Shown: positions 36,538-45,244 of the stretch, piece by piece | Layout: each line of letters opens with the position of its first letter | Numbering within the stretch: position 1 is the first letter of the stretch | Source: Bradyrhizobium sp. AZCC 1610 | GTDB taxonomy: Bacteria; Pseudomonadota; Alphaproteobacteria; Rhizobiales; Xanthobacteraceae | DNA length: 64,000 bases | Assembly (NCBI RefSeq): GCF_036924515.1 | Contig: NZ_JAZHRR010000001.1 | Span: forward strand, 5,985,001-6,049,000 | Reading direction: 5' to 3' | Position numbers and translations under genes: made by a program | Notes under the pieces: model-generated | The model's database searches: none | The model's input: the letters and a program-made list of their open reading frames with translations, nothing else | What the model was told of the DNA's origin: nothing

Positions 36538-37188
36538 CTAATCCCTGGCTCGCAGTATGCTGATCCGCGTTTCATCGACGAAACTCTTGATGTCCTGATC
36601 GGGGCGGCGGAACAGATTACGTTCGACAATGAGCGAACGGCCGCTGATCGTCTTGGTGCAGCGCTCCTTGAGGTAGATGCCTCCCACTGGCTGATCTCCT
36701 GCATCCGGCTGGCCCTCGGTGCATGCCCAGCCGTCCGAGCCGTAGCGCGATTTGGCCTGTAGCCCGAGCAGAAACGCCTTCTTCCGGATATAGAGACGCG
36801 CCTTCGGATCGGTCTCGATCTGCAAACCGGCGACATGGCCGGTATCGTCGATCAGCAGGGTCAGAATTGCAGGATGACCTGCCACCATGGTGCCGTCCCG
36901 GCTGGTCGAGGGATCGTAACCAAACCGGATCGCCCGTGTCCCACTCGCGTCGGCAGGACAGTCACGCCAGCTCTTCCAGCCAGCCAATGTGCGCTTCGGA
37001 TCGGCCGCGCAGTAGAAGTCGACGTAACCGGTCTCCACCAACTCGGCCGCGGCCATTCCGAGGCGAATGTCACGCAGATCGTTGCCGCCGAATTCTTCCG
37101 TACCGGCCGGCGAGCTCGCCAGCGCGACCGCCAGCCAGGCCATGAGGCCCGCAGCAAGAACTCCCGGCAACTTTAATCTGCGCATCAC
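36538..37188 (-). CDS. Exported protein of unknown function in the PQQ-dehydrogenase cluster
   Basis: 216 aa. A signal peptide covers about residues 1-30 (LPGVLAAGLMAWLAVALASS). The mature protein has DIRLGMAAAELVETGYVDFYC, a domain resembling periplasmic small-molecule or inhibitor-type folds only in general shape, and paired cysteines (about residues 60, 77, 155 and 172). Its start overlaps the cytochrome c stop by 4 bases, so it is translationally coupled to the electron acceptor. No family recognised. Role in maturation or activity of the dehydrogenase is inference. Confidence 0.8.
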   Translation of the reverse strand: MMRRLKLPGVLAAGLMAWLAVALASSPAGTEEFGGNDLRDIRLGMAAAELVETGYVDFYCAADPKRTLAGWKSWRDCPADASGTRAIRFGYDPSTSRDGTMVAGHPAILTLLIDDTGHVAGLQIETDPKARLYIRKKAFLLGLQAKSRYGSDGWACTEGQPDAGDQPVGGIYLKERCTKTISGRSLIVERNLFRRPDQDIKSFVDETRISILRARD

Positions 37189-37748
37189 TGGTTCTTCCCC
37201 GTGCTGGCGGTCGCATCATCCGACTTCTGCGTCTTGTAGACGTCGCATACACGCGATGTGTTTGAGAAGAAGGCGACGCATTCCGCGTAAGTGGGCTCGC
37301 CCGCTCCCTTGATATGGGCGATCACGTAGTCGGCGACGGCTTCGATATCCTTCGGCCGCAGGAACGTTCCGCCCTCGGGCGGCATCTGTGCCCCCGCGTC
37401 CTGGCGGTTCATGCCGTGGCATTTCACCTCATCGTAGGCGCCGCGCATGAAGAACGGCATCCCCGTGCCCGGCCGCCCGCAGCCGACGGCTTCAATGATC
37501 TGATCCCGCGTCAGCTCGGTCCTGCGCAGCGACAGCGCATCGCCGCCATAGCCACCGCCGCCATTGCCGTGCCATTTGTGGCAACCCATGCAATTGGCCT
37601 TGCTGAACACTGCCTTGCCGGCATTGGTCGGATCCGAAGCCGGCGCTTGCGCCGACTGGCCGTAAGCAGCGGTACCAATCGTAAAATTCAGGGCGACGAC
37701 GCTCACGAGCAGGCCTGCCGCCACCGGGAATCGGTTGAAGATCATCAT
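37185..37748 (-). CDS. Cytochrome c, probable electron acceptor of the PQQ dehydrogenase
   Basis: 187 aa, periplasmic. Signal peptide about 1-30, one haem site C53-MG-C56-H57, and candidate Met ligands in GTGMPFF and AQMPPEGG. The layout is that of class I single-haem cytochromes found next to methanol/ethanol dehydrogenases. Extra cysteines (CGRP, KCHG, AECV, RVCD) may form disulfides. It follows the dehydrogenase gene by 61 bases containing a strong hairpin, and overlaps the unknown exported protein. Confidence 0.9.
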   Translation of the reverse strand: MMIFNRFPVAAGLLVSVVALNFTIGTAAYGQSAQAPASDPTNAGKAVFSKANCMGCHKWHGNGGGGYGGDALSLRRTELTRDQIIEAVGCGRPGTGMPFFMRGAYDEVKCHGMNRQDAGAQMPPEGGTFLRPKDIEAVADYVIAHIKGAGEPTYAECVAFFSNTSRVCDVYKTQKSDDATASTGKNQ

Positions 37749-37770
37749 TGCGTCTCTTGTCGAAGAAGCG

Positions 37771-37797
37771 GGAGGGCCCGCGGTTGGCGGACCCTCC
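37771..37797 (-). promoter_or_regulatory. Hairpin between dehydrogenase and cytochrome genes
   Basis: Arms GGAGGGCCCGC (37771-37781) and GCGGACCCTCC (37787-37797) form an 11-bp stem with one G-U pair around a 5-base loop. There is no T run on the minus strand, so it is more likely an mRNA-stabilising or attenuating structure than a full terminator. It would allow more dehydrogenase than cytochrome to be made. Confidence 0.6.
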
Positions 37798-37809
37798 GTT
37801 TTTGGGATG

Positions 37810-39594
37810 TCAGAGTGCGAACACGTAGAGCATCGATCCCGGCTGTATCTTCTTCAGTTCGGGCGTCGAATCGATGAACCACTTGTCCCAGGCGCCGCCG
37901 AGGCCAACCAGAATGGCGACATACTGTTTGCCATCGACCGTAAACGTCATCGGCGGCGCGTTGACGCCGCCGCCCGTGTTGAACTCCCAGAGCTTCTGCA
38001 ATGACTTGGCGTCAAGGGCATGCACTTCGCCGGATGGCTGGCCGGTGAAGACGAGGTCGGGAGTCGCAAGCATGCCGCCCAGATTGGGGAACGGCGTTTC
38101 CATTTTGCCGGCGATCTTGCCGGTCGTCACATCGATCGCCGTCACGCTGCCGGTGATCTTGAACGGCTGGCTCGGGCCGCCGCCGGTCCAGAACTCCCGC
38201 GGTTTCAGTTTGTCCGGCGTCATCACCTCGACCTTGATGCGATTGCAGCTCTCGATCACCGGGATGTACCAGAGCTTCAGATCCGGATTGTAGGCCGTCG
38301 GCGGCCAGTTCTTGCCGCCCATGTTGCCGGGGCAGATGTCGGTTTCCATGTTGGTGCGGCTTGGCGTCACCGACGCGATATAGGTCTGCACGGACTTGTT
38401 CGGGTCATACTCGATCGGCTTGCCGGTCTCCGCGTCGAGCCCTTTGGTCCATGTGACTTTCTTGACGAAGGGGAGGCCCCAGACGAACTTGCCGTTGGTG
38501 CGATCGATCGCATAGGCGAAGCCGTTGCGGTCCGCTTCGAGCGCGAGCTTCCGCGGACCACTGGGCCCGGGGATATCGACCAGCACGTTTTCCGCCACGC
38601 TGTCGTAGTCGTAGGGGTCGTTCGGCGTGTGCTGATAGTGCCACTTGATCTTGCCGGTCGTGGCGTCGAGGGCCAGTGAGCTGTCAGTGTAAAGGTTGTC
38701 GCCCGGCCGGTAGGCGTTATCCCAGTCCGGTCCGGGATTGCCGATGCCCCAGATGATGGTGTCGGTTGCGGGATCGTAGGTGCCGGTTACCCAGGTCGAA
38801 CCGCCGCCGGCGGCAGCCGCGTTGTTGCTGTCTTTCCAGGTCTCGATGCCGGGCTCGCCCTTGCCCGGGATTGTGTAAGTGCGCCAGACCTCCTTCTGGG
38901 TCGCAAGGTCGGTGGCGGCGATCCAGCCACGGATGCCGTACTCCGCGCCGGCGACGCCCGTGATCGCCATGTTCTTGACGATCAGCGGCGCGCCGGTGAT
39001 CGTCTCGCCCTTGTCCGGATCGGCCACCGTGCGCTGCCAGACGACCTGGCCGGTTTCCTTGTTGGTCGCGATCAGCCGGCCATCAAGCGTATGGGAAATG
39101 ACGAGATCACCCCACAGTGCGACGCCGCGGTTGTCGACGCCGCAGCATGCTACGGCGCCAGCCCAGTCACGGTCGGTCTTGGGGTCCATCTTCCAGACCA
39201 GCACGCCCCGGCCACCATGCGCATCGATCTTGTAGACCGAACCCCAGCCATCGGTGACGTAGAGAAAGCCGTTTTCGGCAATCGGAGTGCCTTCCAGCCC
39301 GCCATGGCTCCAGATACCGCCGCCCTCGATGCCGCCGAGGTGCATGGTCCAGGCGACCTTCAGGTTCTTCACGTTATCGCGGTTGATCTCCTTCAGGCTG
39401 GAGAACCGGTGAGCCGAGTAATTCTGATGATGATGAAGCCAGTTGCCCGGCTCCTTGTCGACGTTGAGCAGCCGTTCCTGATTGACCCCGTCCGCGGAGA
39501 CAGGCAGTGCGCCCAGCACGCTTGCGGCAGCAACCGCTACGGCGAGCCGACAGGCTCGCGTTAACATTTTTGTGTGACCGGAAAATCGTTCCAT
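37810..39594 (-). CDS. PQQ-dependent alcohol dehydrogenase with DYD (lanthanide-type) motif
   Basis: Periplasmic quinoprotein of the methanol/ethanol dehydrogenase family, 594 aa. ATG 39594 is preceded by a near-perfect AAGGAGGG, which decides the start; the signal peptide ends near ALPVSA (about residue 34). Eight-bladed propeller repeats (W docking motifs) fill the protein. Adjacent cysteines C150-C151 form the vicinal disulfide ring. The catalytic Asp is D329, and D331 two residues on gives D-Y-D, the added carboxylate that marks lanthanide-dependent enzymes; calcium enzymes have Ala, Ser or Thr there. The alcohol substrate is not predictable. Next genes: cytochrome c and an unknown exported protein. 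Confidence 0.93.
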   Translation of the reverse strand: MERFSGHTKMLTRACRLAVAVAAASVLGALPVSADGVNQERLLNVDKEPGNWLHHHQNYSAHRFSSLKEINRDNVKNLKVAWTMHLGGIEGGGIWSHGGLEGTPIAENGFLYVTDGWGSVYKIDAHGGRGVLVWKMDPKTDRDWAGAVACCGVDNRGVALWGDLVISHTLDGRLIATNKETGQVVWQRTVADPDKGETITGAPLIVKNMAITGVAGAEYGIRGWIAATDLATQKEVWRTYTIPGKGEPGIETWKDSNNAAAAGGGSTWVTGTYDPATDTIIWGIGNPGPDWDNAYRPGDNLYTDSSLALDATTGKIKWHYQHTPNDPYDYDSVAENVLVDIPGPSGPRKLALEADRNGFAYAIDRTNGKFVWGLPFVKKVTWTKGLDAETGKPIEYDPNKSVQTYIASVTPSRTNMETDICPGNMGGKNWPPTAYNPDLKLWYIPVIESCNRIKVEVMTPDKLKPREFWTGGGPSQPFKITGSVTAIDVTTGKIAGKMETPFPNLGGMLATPDLVFTGQPSGEVHALDAKSLQKLWEFNTGGGVNAPPMTFTVDGKQYVAILVGLGGAWDKWFIDSTPELKKIQPGSMLYVFAL

Positions 39595-39715
39595 GAGTAG
39601 TGCCCTCCTTGTTTGCAAGTTCTTGTGGCAGTTCATGTTGGATTGAACGTCCGGCATATCCGGGCGTTTCGCTGACGGGCCCCATTCAGCGGGCTTCACC
39701 AGTCCGCTGTCGCGA

Positions 39716-40219
39716 TCACGGCGTTCGTGAAACCTGCACCTCCGTTTCTTTGGTTCCGGCTTTCTGGAAAACGACGGCGCATGTAAACCTCTCGCCGTCG
39801 ACGAGCTTCTGCCGCGTCTGCAGCAGCATTACGTGATATCCGTCGTGCTTGAGTTCGATCGTCTTGCTCTCCGGGATCGGAATGGACTTGATCTCGCGCA
39901 TGGCGGGCGCGCCTTCGCCGCGATCGACGGTGTGCTTTACGGCGAAATTCGCAAACGGACAGCGGACGCGCAGTATCGCGTCGGCTTCGGCCGCATCGTT
40001 TCTGATCGTCATCAGTAGCGGGAGATCGATACCAACCTCGTCGGAGGCGGGCACCTGGGCGCTCGTCACCTGCAGTGCGTCGCCTGCAGCAGCGAAGCCG
40101 GGCGCCAGCCCAAGACCAGCAACAAGTCCGAGCGCGAGAAAGCGGGATCGGCCGAACAGCGCAGCCCACCCTGCCCGATCAAGAGCACCATCACGACTTG
40201 ATGTCGCTATGGCGGTCAT
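39716..40219 (-). CDS. PCuAC-family periplasmic copper chaperone
   Basis: 167 aa with a signal peptide ending near residue 46 (GFAAAGDA). The copper motif H-X10-M-X21-H-X-M is met exactly by H96, M107, H129 and M131. The C-terminal FTCAVVFQKAGTKETEVQV is the typical last strand pair. Members deliver Cu(I) to cytochrome oxidase; the position 121 bases before a PQQ dehydrogenase gene is unusual. It could also bind another metal. The first 25 residues before the hydrophobic core are long for a signal peptide, so a shorter start is possible. Confidence 0.88.
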   Translation of the reverse strand: MTAIATSSRDGALDRAGWAALFGRSRFLALGLVAGLGLAPGFAAAGDALQVTSAQVPASDEVGIDLPLLMTIRNDAAEADAILRVRCPFANFAVKHTVDRGEGAPAMREIKSIPIPESKTIELKHDGYHVMLLQTRQKLVDGERFTCAVVFQKAGTKETEVQVSRTP

Positions 40220-40477
40220 CGGCTATCGCCGCGGCCATCAGAGATTTGCAGGCGCGGGACGCCCAAACGACCATGTCGTCCGACTCATCGGCGCCATCCT
40301 CCCACGATTGATTTTCTTCTTGTCTTTTTAGTTGCGCCCCAAATTGAGGCGACGGTAGGGCCGGCGTCTGGAAAATGAATCCAACAGGAGGCTCGCCCGG
40401 TATATTCCATACCAATCGATATCCTGCGCGGAAACGCGGCGCTGCACGCGCGGTGATGACGGGTGAACGGCGCGCGC
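40220..40477. other. Intergenic region upstream of the copper chaperone
   Basis: 258 bases. A 96-codon frame crosses it on the minus strand, but it has no family features and overlaps the chaperone start, so I do not call it. A hairpin or promoter could not be set with confidence. Confidence 0.35.
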
Positions 40478-40735
40478 TCACCGCCTCACGGGCATCTTCT
40501 TGAACTTCACGCTCTTTCCATCCGCCTGCCGCGTCGCGATGTAGCCGGCTTCCAGGCAGGCCTCGCGCTGCGGCATTTTCTCTTGTGGACTACGGAGGGT
40601 TTCCCACCATGACGCACGATGTGCGGCGCGCGGCAGGGCCGCGTCGATGATCTCCTCGATCTGCTCGAAACTCAGCACGAATTCAGGAAGTTTCTGCTTC
40701 TTCAGATAGTCCCGCAGCAGGTCGTAGTCGTTCAC
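40478..40735 (-). CDS. Small protein resembling the DUF7662 family
   Basis: 85 aa from GTG 40735, chosen because GGAGACA lies 5-11 bases upstream and similarity begins at NDYDLLRDYLKKQ. FVLSFEQIEEIIDAALPRAAHRASWW and the later AGYIA..VKFKKM follow the pattern of this small DNA-repair- or restriction-associated-looking family, whose function is unknown. It is divergent from the diguanylate cyclase gene and upstream of the copper chaperone by 258 bases. Confidence 0.65.
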   Translation of the reverse strand: MNDYDLLRDYLKKQKLPEFVLSFEQIEEIIDAALPRAAHRASWWETLRSPQEKMPQREACLEAGYIATRQADGKSVKFKKMPVRR

Positions 40736-40856
40736 CTGTGTCTCCAATGGCGATTTGCACAAAACCGTCGCTCCCGGCAACCAAGCGTTAACTGATTATC
40801 ATATCGCTGTCGCCGTTTAAGGCCGCAACAACATATCCGGCCGCATACCGGAAGGC

Positions 40857-42395
40857 TTGGAGCGGTCTATGTTATTTGGACGGCAAAGCGTTGTGACCAG
40901 AATTGGCTGGTTCAGGAAAGACTCCGGCCGCCGACCCTGGCGGCTGTCGGCGAAGCTGTTGATCGCGTCGTCGATCGCGACCGTGATCGGGTTCTCCACG
41001 ATTTGCACCAGCGTCATGCTCGACATGCGCCGCGGCGAGGAAGAGCTAGCACGCCAGACTCTGGAAAATCTCGCAGCCGGCATCGATGCCGACATCAGCC
41101 GAAATATCGAACTCTATGACCTCTCGCTACGCAACGTCGCCAGCAATCTGGTGATGCCGGAGATCAAGGGCGTCAGCAGGGAGATCCAGCACCTGATCCT
41201 GTTCGATCACGCCGCCACCGCCAAACATTTCGGTGCGATCCAGGTGTTCGACGCGCAGGGCAAGCTGACGCACGACGCGGCAAGCCTCGATCCGGCACCG
41301 GAGGATCGAAGCGAAGAGGAGTACTTCCAGGTCCATCGCGCCAGTCCCGATCTAGGCCTTTACATGAGCCGCCCGATGCTGCGCCGCGGCGCCTATTCGA
41401 TCGTGCTCAGCCGGCGCATCAACGATACCGATGGTGGTTTTTTTGGCGTCGTGGTGGGCTCGATCCGTTTCACTTATTTCCATGACCTGTTCGGCCGGCT
41501 GACCCTCAATCCCGGCGATACGATCACGGTGCTGCGCCGCGACCGAACGATCATCATGCGGACGCCTTTCGACCTGGATGTCATCGGGAAGAATCTGGCG
41601 GAGCGGCCAAAGTGGCGCGCGGACAATTTGAAGCAAGGCACCGCCTATGCCGGCGTCGGGCCGGTCGATCCGACACCGCGGCTTTACGTTCGAAGCGGCA
41701 GCACGAACTTGTTCTTTGTCGTGGTCGGAAAGCCGCTGGCGAGCATCCTGAGCCTTTGGCACCGGGAGGTGCTACGGATCGGGGCGGTCATGATGGTGCT
41801 GATCCTGTTCGTGGTCGGCACCACGCTGTTCCTCGCGCGCGAGATCGGCCGCCGCGCCGAGGCCGAGCGCAAGCTGGAGGAGCTGGCAACGACCGATGCG
41901 CTCACCGGCCTGAGGAACCGGCGCAAATTCGATTCCGAAATCGATCTGGAATGGCGGCGGGCGGCACGCAGCGAGACCCCCGTCGCGGTGCTGATGATCG
42001 ATGCGGACCACTTCAAGGCCTACAACGACACCTACGGGCATCAGGCCGGCGACCAGGTGCTGGTCGGCATTGCGATCTGCATTTCGGACTCGGTGCGGCG
42101 GTCGGGCGACTGTCCGGCGCGCTACGGCGGCGAGGAATTCGCGGTACTGCTGCCAGGCCTGTCGGCGGTGGAGGCGTTTACCGTTGCTGAAACCATCCGC
42201 CGGAAGGTCGAGCAGTGGGCGGAAGACCCCAACGTCACGACGGTCAGCGTCGGCGTGGCGAGCATGACACCGACGGCGGCAATCGACTGGTCCTATCTCA
42301 TCGAAGCGGCCGACAAGGCGCTCTACGCGGCCAAGGCCAACGGCCGCAACCAGTCGGTGCTCGCCGCGATCCCGAAGCTCGCGCTGGTGGCTTAA
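40857..42395 (+). CDS. Diguanylate cyclase with periplasmic Cache sensor
   Basis: 512 aa from TTG 40857 (an ATG at 40869 is also possible). Membrane helix at about 34-55, a Cache-type periplasmic sensor (about 60-300), a second helix (310-332), then GGDEF domain (about 345-500). The active site G424-G-E-E-F428 is intact, and RSGD nine residues upstream is a complete RxxD product-inhibition site. It should make c-di-GMP in response to an extracellular ligand. Together with the EAL protein at 31.7 kb it gives the window both making and breaking activities. Confidence 0.93.
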   Translation: MERSMLFGRQSVVTRIGWFRKDSGRRPWRLSAKLLIASSIATVIGFSTICTSVMLDMRRGEEELARQTLENLAAGIDADISRNIELYDLSLRNVASNLVMPEIKGVSREIQHLILFDHAATAKHFGAIQVFDAQGKLTHDAASLDPAPEDRSEEEYFQVHRASPDLGLYMSRPMLRRGAYSIVLSRRINDTDGGFFGVVVGSIRFTYFHDLFGRLTLNPGDTITVLRRDRTIIMRTPFDLDVIGKNLAERPKWRADNLKQGTAYAGVGPVDPTPRLYVRSGSTNLFFVVVGKPLASILSLWHREVLRIGAVMMVLILFVVGTTLFLAREIGRRAEAERKLEELATTDALTGLRNRRKFDSEIDLEWRRAARSETPVAVLMIDADHFKAYNDTYGHQAGDQVLVGIAICISDSVRRSGDCPARYGGEEFAVLLPGLSAVEAFTVAETIRRKVEQWAEDPNVTTVSVGVASMTPTAAIDWSYLIEAADKALYAAKANGRNQSVLAAIPKLALVA

Positions 42396-42404
42396 GGCGC
42401 AGTC

Positions 42405-42595
42405 TTGTCATGCCCGCCACCCGGTCCGGCCTCTGGCCGGCCGGATGACAGGCTCCGGCGGGCATCCAGTACGCCGCGCCGCTTCGGATCGATCACCAAT
42501 GCCACGGAGTACTGGATCATCCGCCGGAGCCTGTCATCGGGCGCGCATTCGCGCGACCCGTTGGCGGGCGATGACAGCGGAGAAACGCGGAATGC
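42405..42595. repeat. Intergenic palindromic element, family E
   Basis: Left half TGTCATGCCCGCCACCCGG..GGATGACAGGCTCCGGCGG and ATCCAGTAC, right half GTACTGGAT followed by CCGCCGGAGCCTGTCATCGGG and GGCGGGCGATGACAGC. The halves are inverted copies, so the whole 190 bases can fold. It lies between convergent genes (cyclase and galU). Only one copy is in the window. Confidence 0.75.
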
Positions 42596-42605
42596 GTCCC
42601 TCTCC

Positions 42606-43484
42606 TCACTTCTCCAGATACTTTTTCATCTCCGCGCGCAGGCCGTCGCGCAGATCGGCGCGGGCCATGCCGTAGGCGATGTTGGCGCGCAGGAAGCCGG
42701 GTTTCGAGCCGCAATCGTGGCGCTCGCCCGCGAACTCCACGCCATAGAAGCTTTGCGTCTTGGCGAGGGTCTTCATCGCATCGGTGAGCTGGATCTCGTT
42801 GCCCGCGCCGCGCTCCTGGGTCTCCAGGATCTTGAAGATTTCCGGCTGCAGGATGTAGCGTCCGGTGATCGACAGGTTTGACGGCGCGGTGCCCTTCGGC
42901 GGCTTCTCCACCATGCCGTCGACCTCGAACATGTTTTTGGCGAGCCGCTTGCCGACGCCGCAAATGCCATATTGGTGGGTGAGATCGTCGGGCACCGCCT
43001 CCACCGCGAGCAGATTGGACTTGCCGCCGAGCTTGGCCGCAGCCTCGATCATCTGCTTCAGGCAGCCCGGGCTGTTCAGCACCAGTTCGTCCGGCAGCAC
43101 CACCGCGAACGGCTCGTCGCCGACGATGTCGCGCGCGCACCAGACCGCGTGCCCGAGGCCGAGCGGCGCCTGCTGGCGGGTAAAACTCATGGCGCCGGCC
43201 TCGGGCTGGTCGCGCGCCAGGATGTCCTGCTCGGCCTTCTTGCCGCGCGCAGCCAGCGTGGTGTCGAGCTCGAACATCCGGTCGAAATGATCCTCGATCA
43301 CGCCCTTGTTGCGCCCGGTGACGAAGACGAAATGCTCGATGCCGGCTTCCCTGGCTTCGTCGACCACATACTGGATCAGCGGCTTGTCGACGATGGTCAG
43401 CATTTCCTTCGGCATCGCCTTGGTGGCGGGCAGGACGCGGGTGCCGAGACCGGCGACCGGGAAGACGGCTTTACGGATTTTCAT
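42606..43484 (-). CDS. galU: UTP-glucose-1-phosphate uridylyltransferase
   Basis: Makes UDP-glucose for polysaccharide and glycolipid synthesis. 292 aa, standard length. VFPVAGLGTRVLPATKAMPKEML at the N-terminus is the nucleotide-binding signature, with PLIQYVVDEA and VEKPP further on. Start 43484 (MKIRKAVFP) matches the family; the longer open frame upstream is not similar to anything. It is divergent from the transglycosylase gene. Confidence 0.96.
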   Translation of the reverse strand: MKIRKAVFPVAGLGTRVLPATKAMPKEMLTIVDKPLIQYVVDEAREAGIEHFVFVTGRNKGVIEDHFDRMFELDTTLAARGKKAEQDILARDQPEAGAMSFTRQQAPLGLGHAVWCARDIVGDEPFAVVLPDELVLNSPGCLKQMIEAAAKLGGKSNLLAVEAVPDDLTHQYGICGVGKRLAKNMFEVDGMVEKPPKGTAPSNLSITGRYILQPEIFKILETQERGAGNEIQLTDAMKTLAKTQSFYGVEFAGERHDCGSKPGFLRANIAYGMARADLRDGLRAEMKKYLEK

Positions 43485-43690
43485 GGATGTCGAGGGCCTT
43501 GGAGATGAGGAAAGTGCTTTGATTGCACGTTGATAGCCGGTTTGCACCCCTGAACAAAGGCGGATGTATGGTAGCGTCTCGCCGCCCCTTGCGCCCGCCG
43601 GTCGCCACAACAAAATCCCCTCTGTTAAGCTATTGGAAACCGTGACAGGGCCTTTCTGGCGCGGGGTTGATTGCGACGGACGGGCACGGC

Positions 43691-45088
43691 ATGGGTCTAA
43701 TGGAACGAGCGATGAGCAATCGAACTGGCGCGATCTTAATCGCGGCCGCGCTGTTGTGTTCCAGCGGGCAGGCCCAATCTCAAGCCCAATCCTCCGGCAA
43801 CGGCGTTTCGAACTTTTTCGGCAACATCTTCTCCGGACCGAAATCCGGCCCGGTGCAGCAGGCGCAGGCCACGCCCGGCCCGGACGGCGGCCCGCCGCCC
43901 TGGAGCGGCGAGGACGGCGCTTCCGGCCATCCGCTGATGACGGCCTCCGCGATCCGGGAGGCCGCCGCGAACTTTCAAAATTGCGTCGCCTCGATGTGGC
44001 CTGATGCCGCACGGCGCGGCGTGACCCAGCAAAACTTCGAGCGTTTCACCGCAGGCCTTGCGCCTGATTTGCGCATCATGGACCTGATGGATTCGCAGCC
44101 CGAATTCACCAAGGCAATCTGGGACTATCTCGACATCCTCGTGAACGACAACCGCCTCGCCAAGGGCCGCGAGATCCTCGCACAATACAAGCCGCAGTTC
44201 GACGCGGTGGAGAAAGCCTACGGCGTCGACCGCTACGCAATCGCCTCGATCTGGGGCATCGAGTCGAACTACTCGACGCAGATGGGCGACCGCAACGTGG
44301 TGCAGTCGACGGCGACGCTGGCCTGCGTCGGCCGCCGGCAGGCCTATTTCAAGGACGAATTCCTCACCGCGCTCGAAATCCTCAACCGCGGCGATCTGCG
44401 TCCCGAACAGATGCGCGGCTCCTGGGCCGGCGCGTTCGGGCCGACGCAGTTCATGCCGACCGCCTTCAAGCGCTACGCCGTGGACGCCGACGGCGACGGC
44501 CGCCGCGACGTCGTCGACAACGCCGCCGATTTGATCGCCTCCACCGCCAACAACCTCAAGAAGGACGGCTGGCAGACCGGGCGGAGCTGGGGCTACGAGG
44601 TGGTGCTGCCGGAGGGTTTTAATTTCATGCTGGCGGACAAGGCCAAGGCGATGACGATCGCGCAGTGGCAGAGCCAGGGAATGAAGCGCGCCGATGGCAG
44701 GCCGTTCCCGGACACGACCGAGAAGGCCTATCTGCTGGCGCCTGCCGGCACGCAGGGGCCCGGCTTCCTGATGCTGCAGAATTTCCGGGTGATCATGAAA
44801 TACAACCCGGCCGAGGCCTATGCGCTGGCGATCGGCCATTTTGCCGACCGCCTGCGCGGCGGGGCGCCGTTCGTGCAGCCTTGGCCGCGGCAGGAACGGG
44901 TGCTGTCGCGCGCGGAGCGGCTGGAACTGCAGCAGCTCCTGGCCCAGCGCGGCTTCTACCGCGGCACGCCGGACGGCCAGTTCGGCGGCCAGACCCGGGA
45001 GGCGCTCCGCGGCTTCCAGGCCTCGATCGGGGCTCCGGCGGACGGATTCGCCTCCTCCGATGTGCTGGAGCGGCTGCGGGGGCGTTAA
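43691..45088 (+). CDS. Lytic murein transglycosylase, MltB type, with peptidoglycan-binding domain
   Basis: 465 aa from ATG 43691; 43700 and 43712 are alternative starts. Signal peptide (about 8-30), a Pro/Gly-rich linker, then an SLT_2/MltB catalytic domain (about 85-385) with the catalytic Glu in WGIESNYST and GAFGPTQFMPT, then a PG_binding_1 domain (about 395-460; LQQLLAQRGFYRGTPDGQFGGQTREAL). It cleaves glycan strands in the periplasm. The DUF459 protein follows 156 bases later in the same direction, suggesting a joint envelope role. Confidence 0.93.
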   Translation: MGLMERAMSNRTGAILIAAALLCSSGQAQSQAQSSGNGVSNFFGNIFSGPKSGPVQQAQATPGPDGGPPPWSGEDGASGHPLMTASAIREAAANFQNCVASMWPDAARRGVTQQNFERFTAGLAPDLRIMDLMDSQPEFTKAIWDYLDILVNDNRLAKGREILAQYKPQFDAVEKAYGVDRYAIASIWGIESNYSTQMGDRNVVQSTATLACVGRRQAYFKDEFLTALEILNRGDLRPEQMRGSWAGAFGPTQFMPTAFKRYAVDADGDGRRDVVDNAADLIASTANNLKKDGWQTGRSWGYEVVLPEGFNFMLADKAKAMTIAQWQSQGMKRADGRPFPDTTEKAYLLAPAGTQGPGFLMLQNFRVIMKYNPAEAYALAIGHFADRLRGGAPFVQPWPRQERVLSRAERLELQQLLAQRGFYRGTPDGQFGGQTREALRGFQASIGAPADGFASSDVLERLRGR

Positions 45089-45244
45089 TCCCGCTTTCAG
45101 CCCCGAAAGTAACCCTGAAAACCACGATTCGGCAGAAGCCTTGACGGTCAGGTCGGAACCTCGGTTTATGGGGATAATCTGCCCGCTTGCGGCCCGATTC
45201 CTCTACTATATTTGACACATCACGACCCATTGCGACCGAGCCGG

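Noticed and set aside
40191..40481. 96-codon minus-strand frame before the copper chaperone
   Set aside because: It overlaps the chaperone start, has no ribosome site and no recognisable domain or hydrophobic pattern.
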